18,685 nt of DNA from JACMJP01 sp046160675 (GTDB lineage: Bacteria > Bacteroidota > Bacteroidia > Chitinophagales > BACL12). Positions 7,886 through 15,584 of the stretch are shown piece after piece. The first letter of the stretch is position 1. Every line of letters begins with the position of its first letter. The stretch is from contig JBJXHH010000154.1 in the NCBI GenBank assembly GCA_046160675.1, positions 1 to 18,685 of the forward strand, written 5' to 3'. The notes under the pieces are model-generated. The model searched no databases and had not been told where the DNA came from. It was given only the letters and a program-made list of their open reading frames with translations. A program made the position numbers and the translations under genes.

Positions 7886-7897
7886 AAAAATTGTAAA
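7886..7897 (+). repeat. A-rich leader repeat, copy 2
   Basis: This is the second copy of AAAAATTGTAAA, eight bases before the ATG of the second tube-family gene. See copy 1 at 7384-7395. There is no evidence beyond the identity of the two copies and their matching position before paralogous genes. Confidence 0.3.
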
Positions 7898-7905
7898 ACA
7901 ACAAC

Positions 7906-8427
7906 ATGCCCGATCTGTTAGGAAATTACCCGCTCGTAGGTTTTCATTTCGTAGTTGCGTTTGAATTATTTCCGCAATTGCCCAATGATTTTCGTTTCCA
8001 GGAAGTAAGCGGGCTCACAGTTAATGTAGAGATGGAGCCGCATAAAGAAGGCGGGCAAAACAGGTTTATACATCAACTTCCTGTACGCACAACATATACT
8101 GACATCACTCTGAAACGGGGGCAGTTTGAAACCCCGTCAGGTATTTCAGCTTGGTGTATCAATGCCGTGCAGAATTTTATTTTTCAACCCACAAACCTGC
8201 TCATCACTTTACTCAATGACATTCATGTGCCAGTGCAGAGTTGGTATGTTGTTAATGCAATTCCGAAAAGCGTTCAGTTCTCAACACTAAATGCTGAACA
8301 GAGTGCCATAGCAATTGAAACACTTGTACTGAGTTATAACTATTTCAACATTCTGAATCTTTCTTCTGCATTAGCCGAAGGTATGAATGCAATAGGAAGT
8401 ATTAGCGGAAGTGTATCAATCGGGTAA
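7906..8427 (+). CDS. Second tube-family protein (Afp5-like tube initiator)
   Basis: This 173-residue protein is a paralogue of the main tube protein, with the same order of motifs: FQEVSGL (31-37), a KEGGQNRF loop (47-54), ITLKRG (67-72), LNDIHVPVQSWYVVNAIPKS and a closing AIETLVLSYNY strand. It differs from the main tube by a longer N-terminal strand region and a C-terminal tail of about 25 residues rich in Gly, Ser and Ala. In Afp/PVC-type particles this family (Afp5) forms the distinct tube ring(s) joining the main tube to the baseplate hub; that role is inferred here from the motifs and from gene order (sheath, tube, second tube, hub). It follows the main tube gene after 60 bases. Confidence 0.87.
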   Translation: MPDLLGNYPLVGFHFVVAFELFPQLPNDFRFQEVSGLTVNVEMEPHKEGGQNRFIHQLPVRTTYTDITLKRGQFETPSGISAWCINAVQNFIFQPTNLLITLLNDIHVPVQSWYVVNAIPKSVQFSTLNAEQSAIAIETLVLSYNYFNILNLSSALAEGMNAIGSISGSVSIG

Positions 8428-8482
8428 CCGGTGTTATAATTCTAAACCAATATGTAAGCGATCACAATTAAAGTTTATCATC

Positions 8483-8659
8483 ATGCCTATACAAATTAAA
8501 GAACTGCATATTAAGGCTACAATTTCAAACGAAGGACGAACAAAAATAGGGTTTGATAAAAATGAAATGCGCAGGGAGAAAGAAAAACTGAAAAAAGAAA
8601 TTATTCATGAATGCATTGAAGAGATCCTTGAAAAATTAAAAGAAAAAAATGAACGCTGA
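8483..8659 (+). CDS. Small DUF5908-type protein
   Basis: This is a 58-residue protein starting at the ATG at 8483. A longer in-frame alternative beginning with GTG at 8411 would overlap the previous gene by 17 bases and add a low-quality, Cys/Lys/Arg-rich leader, so I reject it. The conserved opening MPIQIKELHIKATI resembles the short DUF5908 proteins found in Bacteroidota and other eCIS-type clusters. The C-terminal half (about 28-58) is a highly charged helix likely to form a coiled coil. The TGA stop shares its last base with the ATG of the next gene, indicating translational coupling to the hub protein. The function of the family is not established. Position suggests an assembly factor or small structural component near the tube/hub junction. 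Confidence 0.72.
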   Translation: MPIQIKELHIKATISNEGRTKIGFDKNEMRREKEKLKKEIIHECIEEILEKLKEKNER

Positions 8660-9366
8660 TGATACCTCTTGGACAAGTTGAAAAAATGAAGATGCTTGTA
8701 TACGATGGGCCTGAAAATCCGGATAGTATGCCAGCACAGGTTGGGGAGTATGAGTTTAAGGTAAACCCTGAAACCTATTCAAAAAGGTTTCAAATTGATG
8801 AAACACCTACTGCCGCCGCCGGCGACAGAAGTAAGCCCCCGGTGTTTAACGGTCGCCCTCCGGCTGAATGGGGATTTGATATCATCATAGACGGCACAGG
8901 GGTTATTAAAAATGCAAGTTTACTGGATATTACACTTCTGGGGCAAACAGAAGCACTCAATGTAGAAGCAGAGGTAACCTTGCTTAAGGACATGTTGGTG
9001 ACAGTGAATGGGGATACACATCAAACCAATTATGTAAAAATAATGTGGGGAGACACTAATGAAATCTTTAAGGGGAAGGTTGTTTCACTTGACTTGCAAT
9101 ATAAATTGTTTAAAACGGATGGAACGCCACTACGGGTTATTGCAAAGTTGAAGTTGCGGGAACATGTACAGCAGGCAGAAGATCCACTCTCATCACCTGA
9201 TATAACGCATGCACACATTTTTAAAGCTGAAGATAAATTTTATCTGCTTGCGCAGAAATATTACAGGACCCCGGGATACTATTTTGATGTAGCGCAAAAA
9301 AACGGGCTGGATAGTTTCAGGAAAATCAAAATAGGCACAGAACTTAAATTTTATGCTTTAAAATAA
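8659..9366 (+). CDS. eCIS tube-base/hub protein with C-terminal LysM-like domain (Afp7-like)
   Basis: This 235-residue protein has a contractile-injection-system tube-type N-terminal domain: a VGEYEFKVNPETYSKRFQI block (about 28-46, with VNPETY at 35-40), a WGFDIIIDGTG strand (71-81), and a KIMWGD ... FKGKVVSLDLQYKLF segment (127-151) ending in GTPLRVIAKLKL. A LysM-like tail occupies about 183-235 (AHIFKAEDKFYLLAQKYY ... KIKIGTELKFY). This arrangement matches Afp7/Pvc7 and is analogous to T4 gp53-type LysM baseplate proteins. In those particles it bridges hub, tube base and sheath initiation. The LysM module is structural in such proteins and need not bind peptidoglycan. It overlaps the preceding stop by one base and is followed by the spike gene after five bases. 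Confidence 0.87.
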   Translation: MIPLGQVEKMKMLVYDGPENPDSMPAQVGEYEFKVNPETYSKRFQIDETPTAAAGDRSKPPVFNGRPPAEWGFDIIIDGTGVIKNASLLDITLLGQTEALNVEAEVTLLKDMLVTVNGDTHQTNYVKIMWGDTNEIFKGKVVSLDLQYKLFKTDGTPLRVIAKLKLREHVQQAEDPLSSPDITHAHIFKAEDKFYLLAQKYYRTPGYYFDVAQKNGLDSFRKIKIGTELKFYALK

Positions 9367-9371
9367 TCATT

Positions 9372-11165
9372 ATGGCGGCGGCACCCAGAACGATCCCAAC
9401 TTCGCAAATTCCTGATGTTGTTACCTACAGCATAAAGATAAATGGTGTAGAAGTGCCTTACAGCATTGTTGCTACAAGTATATATGTACACAAAGAATTA
9501 AACAGGATAGCTTATGCAAAACTGAAAATAAGTGATGGTGACCCTTCTGCGGAAAATTTTCCCATAAGCAATGAAGAATATTTTATTCCGGGTAATGAAA
9601 TAGAAATAGAGATTGGCTACAGGAGTGATAACACAGTAGTTTTTAAAGGAATCATAACCTCACATGCAAACAAAATAAGCAGCACATCTTCTGAACTGAT
9701 TATTGAATGTAAAGACAAAGTAGTGAAACTCACGATAGGGAAAAAAAATAAATATTATGAGAATGTTACCGACAGTGATATTGCTGATGAGATCATAGCA
9801 AGTTACGGGCTGGAAAGCGAGGTGGAAACTTCAGCAATAACCCACAAACAAGCAGTACAGTATAACTCCACTGACTGGGATTTTTTAGTTTCCCGGATGG
9901 ATGTGATCGGCAATATTTGTTTGACAGACGATGGCAAGATCATCATAAAAAAACCTGACTTAACAGCAGCACCTGTTCTTGACCTTTTGTTCGGTGCAAC
10001 AATTTTAGAGTATAATGCTGAGATTGATGCCCGCACACAATTCAACGAAGTAAAAAGCATAACCTGGGATCCTGCTGCACAGGAGACTGTGGAAGAAACT
10101 GCAGATGACCCAGGTGTGCAGGAACTTGGTAACCTGAGTAACTCAGTTCTTGCTGATGTAATTGGATTAGAAAGTAATGAGCTGATACATAGTGTAAAAC
10201 CCGAAACAAATGCCGCAAAGGAATGGGCGAATGCAAAACTTTTAAAAAGCCGCCTTGCAAAAATGCGGGGTAAAGTAAAATGTATCGGTTTTCCTGGTGT
10301 AAAACCTGGAGATGTTATTTCCTTGAACGGTGTTGGCGAAAGATTTAGCGGGCCTGTTTTTGTTTCTGCAGTAAAACATGATTTTGTAAGAGGAGATTGG
10401 ACTACAGAAATATCTTTCGGCATGCCCCATGAATGGTTCACTGAGAGCCTTCCTACAAACCACCTTTCAGCACAAATTGGTTTGCTGCCTGCTGTGCAGG
10501 GCTTGCAGGTAGGAGTTGTAACTGACCTTGAAGACCCAGATGGGGAGCACCGGGTAAAAGTAAAATTACCAGTTGTCAATAATAATGAAGAAGGATTTTG
10601 GATGCGTATTGCAACGTTAGATGCAGGAAATAACCGGGGCACTTTTTTCCGTCCGGAAATTGGCGATGAAGTAATAGTAGGTTTTATTTTCAATGATGTA
10701 AATCATCCTGTCATTCTGGGCATGTTACACAGCAGCGCATTAGCAGCACCTCTCACCGCAAGTAATGACAATCATGAAAAAGGGTATGTGAGTCGCAGCG
10801 AAATGAAAATGATGTTTAATGATGATGAAAAGTCTTTCAAACTTGAAACACCTGCTGGGAAAAAATTTACGATTAGCGAAAAGGATGGAATTATAAAATT
10901 AGAGGATGAAAATGGAAACAATATCAAGATGGAATCATCTGGTGTTACCATTGAAAGTGCAAGTTCTTTAAAAATAAAAGCAGCAACAGATATAATACTA
11001 GAAGCAGTGAATATTTCGCTGAGCCCGTCATCGCAGTTTTCAGTTTCAGCAGCAGGATCGGAGATTAAAGCCGGGCCCGGTAGTGTAGAAATGAAAAGCG
11101 CAACAGTAAAATTAGAAGGCAGCGGGATAGCAGAGATAAAAGGCGGATTAGTAAAAATTAACTAA
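9372..11165 (+). CDS. VgrG-like central spike protein (Afp8/Pvc8-like)
   Basis: This 597-residue spike protein fuses a gp27-like hub and a gp5-like needle. The first roughly 340 residues form the hub portion (TYSIKINGVEVPYSI opening, EIEIGYRSDNTVVFKGII strand, then a QYNSTDWDFLVSRMDVIG motif). An OB-fold follows from about 377 (GLQVGVVTDLEDPDGEHRVK, then GTFFRPEIGDEVIVGF and HPVILGMLHSS). The last roughly 110 residues are a repetitive beta-prism of alternating xIxLEx / SxxIKA strands. There is no C-terminal enzymatic extension. The protein trimerises at the particle tip and penetrates the target envelope. It lies five bases after the Afp7-like gene and precedes the PAAR tip gene. The ATG start places the first conserved strand about 15 residues in, as expected. 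Confidence 0.94.
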   Translation: MAAAPRTIPTSQIPDVVTYSIKINGVEVPYSIVATSIYVHKELNRIAYAKLKISDGDPSAENFPISNEEYFIPGNEIEIEIGYRSDNTVVFKGIITSHANKISSTSSELIIECKDKVVKLTIGKKNKYYENVTDSDIADEIIASYGLESEVETSAITHKQAVQYNSTDWDFLVSRMDVIGNICLTDDGKIIIKKPDLTAAPVLDLLFGATILEYNAEIDARTQFNEVKSITWDPAAQETVEETADDPGVQELGNLSNSVLADVIGLESNELIHSVKPETNAAKEWANAKLLKSRLAKMRGKVKCIGFPGVKPGDVISLNGVGERFSGPVFVSAVKHDFVRGDWTTEISFGMPHEWFTESLPTNHLSAQIGLLPAVQGLQVGVVTDLEDPDGEHRVKVKLPVVNNNEEGFWMRIATLDAGNNRGTFFRPEIGDEVIVGFIFNDVNHPVILGMLHSSALAAPLTASNDNHEKGYVSRSEMKMMFNDDEKSFKLETPAGKKFTISEKDGIIKLEDENGNNIKMESSGVTIESASSLKIKAATDIILEAVNISLSPSSQFSVSAAGSEIKAGPGSVEMKSATVKLEGSGIAEIKGGLVKIN

Positions 11166-11266
11166 CCCTTGACTGCAATTATGGAAATAGAATTCGGTTT
11201 TTTTTGCAATATAAAAATCGGCTTGAAACTGCCTGAAATCAATCAATTAACCATTCAAAAATAAAT

Positions 11267-11551
11267 ATGCCTTTCGCAGCAAGAATAACAGATATGCATG
11301 TGTGCCCACTCTCGAGCCCGAATCCCCATATAGGTGGGCCTATCCTTCCGCCCGGTTCAGTAACTGTGCTCATAGGTGGATTGCCTGCAGCTACAGTTGG
11401 TGATTTGTGTGTGTGCACGGGGCCTGTAGATACAATTGTGATGGGATCAACTACAGTATTGATCGGCGGAAAACCTGCGGCAAGAATGGGAGATAGCACA
11501 GCGCATGGTGGCAGTATTGTATTAGGATGTTTTACAGTTTTAATTGGATAA
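11267..11551 (+). CDS. PAAR-domain spike tip protein
   Basis: This is a 94-residue stand-alone PAAR protein. It opens PFAARITDMHVCP and contains two copies of the VLIGGxPAAxxGD motif (about 34-46 and 64-76), the PAAR hallmark. Candidate metal ligands are His11, Cys13, His21, Cys48, Cys50 and His80; the usual PAAR tip binds one metal with a His/Cys set, so some of these are redundant. It forms the sharp conical tip on the VgrG trimer. No effector domain is fused to it. It lies 101 bases after the spike gene and three bases before the gp25-like gene. In Afp/PVC clusters the PAAR-type gene (afp10) follows the gp25 gene; here it precedes it. A 27-codon frame just upstream (11181-11264) is probably not a gene. 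Confidence 0.95.
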   Translation: MPFAARITDMHVCPLSSPNPHIGGPILPPGSVTVLIGGLPAATVGDLCVCTGPVDTIVMGSTTVLIGGKPAARMGDSTAHGGSIVLGCFTVLIG

Positions 11552-11554
11552 ATT

Positions 11555-11959
11555 ATGAACAAATCGTTTCTCGGAACAGGATGGAGTTTTCCTCCAGCAT
11601 TTAACAAGGCAACAAAAGATGTGAGTATGTTGAGTGGTGAAGCTGATATTGAAAGCAGCCTGCATATTCTACTTACAACCAGATTAGGAGAAAGAACCAT
11701 GTTGCCAGGCTATGGATGCAACCTTGATGAAATGATCTTTGAAACGCTTACATCTACGTTCAAATCTTTTGTTCGGGATATCATTCAAACTGCAATTACT
11801 TATCATGAGCCGAGAATAAAATTGAACAAAGTTGACCTGGATGCATCGAGAGAAAATGAGGGAGTGATATTGATAGTACTGGACTACACAGTTAGAGAAA
11901 AAAATACCCGCTACAATTATGTGTATCCATTTTATAAGAATGAAGGCACTGAAGTATAA
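11555..11959 (+). CDS. gp25-like baseplate wedge protein (Afp9-like)
   Basis: This is a 134-residue protein of the GPW/gp25 family. The signature LLTTRLGERTMLPGYG spans about residues 39-54 and the EPR motif falls at 85-87, followed by two beta strands ending in a YNYVYPFYKN tail. The length is typical. Gp25-like proteins sit in the inner baseplate, contact the hub and start sheath polymerisation by providing a sheath-like strand partner. It lies three bases after the PAAR gene and 10 bases before the large baseplate-J gene, fully consistent with a single translational unit. The old lysozyme name attached to this family does not imply enzymatic activity. Confidence 0.94.
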   Translation: MNKSFLGTGWSFPPAFNKATKDVSMLSGEADIESSLHILLTTRLGERTMLPGYGCNLDEMIFETLTSTFKSFVRDIIQTAITYHEPRIKLNKVDLDASRENEGVILIVLDYTVREKNTRYNYVYPFYKNEGTEV

Positions 11960-11969
11960 ATATTAGGAA

Positions 11970-14900
11970 ATGAGCAGCAATTGTAAAAATAGAAACCCTT
12001 TGCTACGATCCGGTATAAACCAATACCAGCGCACTTTACAGGCCTTGCTACCGGCAAGTGTTCAGGTAGATGAACGGGATGATGCTGACCTGATTCTGTT
12101 TGCAAAAAAATATGCTGAACAACTGAAATATTACAACATAAATAATGAACATATAGATGGTGAAACCTGGAAAGAGTTCATGTGTATGGATGTATCTGTA
12201 ACATTGGCTACCATCTTGAAAGCTCCTGTACAGGCATGTTTTGCGCATTCAAAGACCTTGTTTGATGCATTGCAAAATGAAAACACCACCTCGCTTCCGG
12301 TTCTGAAAAAGAACTTCAAAGCGTTATTTGATTTCGGGTTTACTCTTACTGACCAGATTAACAAATTTTATACTGAACTCCCACTTTCTCATGATTACAA
12401 AGAGATAATTAAAGGTGCAATTCAATCAGGATTGCCTGAATATTATAACAGGCTGAAGAAATATTACAATGAAGCTATAGCTCAAAACCTCATTGATGGA
12501 ACAAGTACGGATATCCCTGCCCCATCACCACTTGAAATAACTTTTTCGCAAAATTTTGATGAGACATCCCTCGATATAGTTTGGTTTGAAGATATTTTTC
12601 CTTTCACTGCTACATACAACGGCAGCTCAGCAAAAATCAAAATAAAGAACATTGCAACACATAATTTATTCACTTCTGTTTTTGATGCATACCTGAAAAC
12701 CCTTGCCAGCATTACAGAAGCGGCTGGAGCAGAACTGGAAAAAACTCTTGATAATTTTCCCGCACATTCACCGCATTACGGGTTGTTCCTTACATTCATC
12801 AAACTTTTTCGTTATGCCCAGGATCATTTGAACACATTCACTCAGCGCCATCTTGATTTGTACTACAAAGAAATTTTGCAACTCACAAACAAAAATGCAG
12901 AACCCGATGCTGTACATCTCACTTTTGAATTGCAAAAGAATGTTGAAAATCATTTACTGGCAAAAGATACAGTGTTTAAAGCAGGGAAGGATGCTGACGG
13001 GCTGGAAATTTTTTATGCATTGACTGATGACGTTGTGTTGAACCAGGGAAAAATTGCAGAAATAAAAAATGTTTATGTTAAGAAAGATGCCGAGTATGGA
13101 TCGAAGCAAATTTTTTTGGGAGAAGTTGCAAACTCTGAGGAAGGACTAGGAGCAAAGCCTGAAAGTGCTGATGGCAGTTGGAATACATTTGGGGCAGAAA
13201 CGTATGCAAAAGCACAAACAGGGTTTATAATTGCTTCAAATTATTTGTACCTGACGGAGGGCCAGCGTACGGTTACATTTACTTTTAACTCAACAAGCAG
13301 TGTTTCACTAAACGAAGATGACATAGAAAATATTCTCAGCTTACAGTTTACAGGAGAGAAGGGATGGGTTGATGCAGAGATATCTTCATCAAATATTTCA
13401 GTATCAGGAAATGCGATCACCATTGCTGTTACAATAGATGGCGGCGCCGATGCAATTGTTCCCTACTCTGTAAAGACTCATGCAGGAAACTATGCTACAG
13501 AACTTCCTTTAGCAAAATTCATTGTGAACAATGGAGCAGCGCCGGAAGAATTTTGGAACCTGTTAATCACAGGTATCCAGCTTGCAGTTTCAGTTACGGG
13601 AATGAAAAACCTGGCGTTGCAAAACGATGATGGTATCATCAATCCCTCGAAGCCATTTGACCTATTTGGGCCCGCACCACACATAGGTTCTTCGTTCATC
13701 ATCGGTTCGAATGAAATTTTTAACAAGGCAGTAAATAACGGTGCATCTGTTTCGGGCTCATTGTTTATTACCTGGGATAACTTTGAAGATCTTGATGAAC
13801 TTATCACAAACAAAAACTCTCACACTGCTGACATTCTGATGCTGGAAAATGCAACCTGGAAAACTTTGCACAACTCAAAAAAATTGTTTAATCCGCTTGA
13901 TGAAACTGCAAAACAATCAACAATAACTTTCAGCATTAACGAATTGCCCGGCGACATTGAATACTCTGAAAATGAAAATTATACTGTTGTTTCAAAGTAC
14001 GGTTTTTTGAAACTTAATCTTAATAAAGACTTCGGGCATGGAGATTATATTGATGATTTAATAGCTGCCGCAAAGAGCGCAACGTATTCTCAATCGACTA
14101 TACCCGTTACTGCCCAGGCAATGGTAACAAAGAAGGCATCGAAAATTTCAAACCAGGCTCTGGAGAGCATCGTAAATTTTTCAGAGTTAACTTACACAAT
14201 TCAAACAAACCAAGTAACGAAACCATACACCCCGAAAGTAAAAGAGATCAGCATGAATTACTCTGCTTCAGTTACGCTGGATCTTACTGACGCTGAGAAA
14301 GCATCGTTCATTCATCTTACTCCATTCGGCTCAGCGAGTGTTGCAAATGCTGATGAAATTTCATTGCTCCCTTCTTACACAAATGAAGGAGAATTATTTA
14401 TCGGTATAGAAGACTTTTCACCCGATCAAACACTGTCAATGTTGTTCCAGGTGGCAGAAGGAACAGCCGATCCGCTTGCGGAAAAACAGGAACTTTACTG
14501 GTATTATCTTTCGAAAGATAATGCCTGGGTTCAATTTGAAAAGGAAGATATTATTGATGGAACAAATGATCTTACAACGTCAGGAATCATACAATTTTCA
14601 ATTCCCGGCAATGCCTCTGCTGTTACATCTCTTTTCGCAAATCAGCACCACTGGCTGCGGGTTACAGTTGCCAATCACACCAATGCGGTTTGTAAACTCA
14701 TTGCTGTAACTGCGCAGTCAGCGAAGGCTGTTTTAATAGATCATAAGAAAGAAGGAAATTTTTTCAAAGCGAATATCCCTGCTAAAACGATCAGTAAATT
14801 GCTTGTTGGCGATTCATCAATGAAAAAGATCGAACAACCTTTCGCTTCTTTCGGCGGCAGGACAAAAGAAACGGATGAGAAATTTTATGTTCGGGTGAGT

Positions 14901-15584
14901 GAACGACTGCGGCATAAAAACCGCAGCATCGCCATCTGGGATTATGAAAGGATGGTGCTTGAAAAATTCACGGATATATATAAAGTAAAGTGCATTAATC
15001 ACACACAAATAACAGAAGAAGATAACAGCGGCGTCACCAGTTATGTTGACAATGAATTGAAACCAGGTTCTGTGCTGATCGTCCCAATTCCAAACCTTCT
15101 GAATAAAAATGCATTTGACCCTATGCGCCCGAATACCAGTATCGGCACACTCACAGATATAAGAAAATATCTATATCAATACATTTCCCCTCATGTAAAC
15201 CTTGAAGTTCGCAATCCAAGGTTTGAGGAAATTCAGATGGAGTTTAAAATAAAATATGTTACAGACGACAACGCATATTACACACAAAAACTGAAAGAAG
15301 AGCTGGAAATATATTTTGCGCCCTGGGCTTATGATGCGCAAAGTGATATTGAGTTCGGGGGGAAGATTTATAAAAGTGTGATCATAGATTTTATTGAAGA
15401 AAGGAGCTATGTTGATTATGTGAGTTGCGTAAAAATGTTTCGTATAGTGAATGGCGAGAGAAGTAATGACTTTGATGAAATTGAAGCAACTTCCGCCCGT
15501 TCAGTTTTTGTTTCAGTAAAAACCAATGAAGCTGAAAACCCGCATCGTATCTCATTTATAGAAGATTCAAATTGTACTTGTTAG
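11970..15584 (+). CDS. Large baseplate-J-type wedge protein (Afp11-like)
   Basis: This 1204-residue protein is recognised by its baseplate-J/gp47-type core. A GGRTKETDEKFYVRVSERL block begins at residue 962 and is followed by HKNRSIAIWDYERMVLEKF. Other regions typical of the Afp11 family are the N-terminal RTLQALLPASVQVDERDDAD segment, LFGPAPHIGSSF around 565-576, and GIEDFSPDQTLSMLFQVAEG (812-831) followed by a LYWYYL strand. The C terminus ends in an SNCTC pentapeptide. The middle is beta-rich and probably forms the outward-facing wedge domains. In the particle, this protein dimerises with the Afp12-like protein to make the baseplate wedges that trigger contraction. It starts 10 bases after gp25, and its TAG stop directly abuts the next ATG. 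Confidence is high for family and role. Confidence 0.9.
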   Translation: MSSNCKNRNPLLRSGINQYQRTLQALLPASVQVDERDDADLILFAKKYAEQLKYYNINNEHIDGETWKEFMCMDVSVTLATILKAPVQACFAHSKTLFDALQNENTTSLPVLKKNFKALFDFGFTLTDQINKFYTELPLSHDYKEIIKGAIQSGLPEYYNRLKKYYNEAIAQNLIDGTSTDIPAPSPLEITFSQNFDETSLDIVWFEDIFPFTATYNGSSAKIKIKNIATHNLFTSVFDAYLKTLASITEAAGAELEKTLDNFPAHSPHYGLFLTFIKLFRYAQDHLNTFTQRHLDLYYKEILQLTNKNAEPDAVHLTFELQKNVENHLLAKDTVFKAGKDADGLEIFYALTDDVVLNQGKIAEIKNVYVKKDAEYGSKQIFLGEVANSEEGLGAKPESADGSWNTFGAETYAKAQTGFIIASNYLYLTEGQRTVTFTFNSTSSVSLNEDDIENILSLQFTGEKGWVDAEISSSNISVSGNAITIAVTIDGGADAIVPYSVKTHAGNYATELPLAKFIVNNGAAPEEFWNLLITGIQLAVSVTGMKNLALQNDDGIINPSKPFDLFGPAPHIGSSFIIGSNEIFNKAVNNGASVSGSLFITWDNFEDLDELITNKNSHTADILMLENATWKTLHNSKKLFNPLDETAKQSTITFSINELPGDIEYSENENYTVVSKYGFLKLNLNKDFGHGDYIDDLIAAAKSATYSQSTIPVTAQAMVTKKASKISNQALESIVNFSELTYTIQTNQVTKPYTPKVKEISMNYSASVTLDLTDAEKASFIHLTPFGSASVANADEISLLPSYTNEGELFIGIEDFSPDQTLSMLFQVAEGTADPLAEKQELYWYYLSKDNAWVQFEKEDIIDGTNDLTTSGIIQFSIPGNASAVTSLFANQHHWLRVTVANHTNAVCKLIAVTAQSAKAVLIDHKKEGNFFKANIPAKTISKLLVGDSSMKKIEQPFASFGGRTKETDEKFYVRVSERLRHKNRSIAIWDYERMVLEKFTDIYKVKCINHTQITEEDNSGVTSYVDNELKPGSVLIVPIPNLLNKNAFDPMRPNTSIGTLTDIRKYLYQYISPHVNLEVRNPRFEEIQMEFKIKYVTDDNAYYTQKLKEELEIYFAPWAYDAQSDIEFGGKIYKSVIIDFIEERSYVDYVSCVKMFRIVNGERSNDFDEIEATSARSVFVSVKTNEAENPHRISFIEDSNCTC

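Noticed and set aside
8411..8482. N-terminal extension of the small DUF5908-type gene to a GTG at 8411
   Set aside because: It would overlap the Afp5-like gene and adds a low-quality leader; the ATG at 8483 gives the family-typical MPIQIKEL opening.
9803..10693. Long open frame (296 codons) on the - strand inside the VgrG-like gene
   Set aside because: It is antisense to a well-supported gene with clear domains; its composition is Ser/Pro/Thr-rich without motifs, as expected for a shadow frame.
11239..11700. 153-codon frame on the - strand over the PAAR and gp25 genes
   Set aside because: It spans two clearly recognised + strand genes and shows no motif of its own; it is the reverse image of the repeated PAAR strands.
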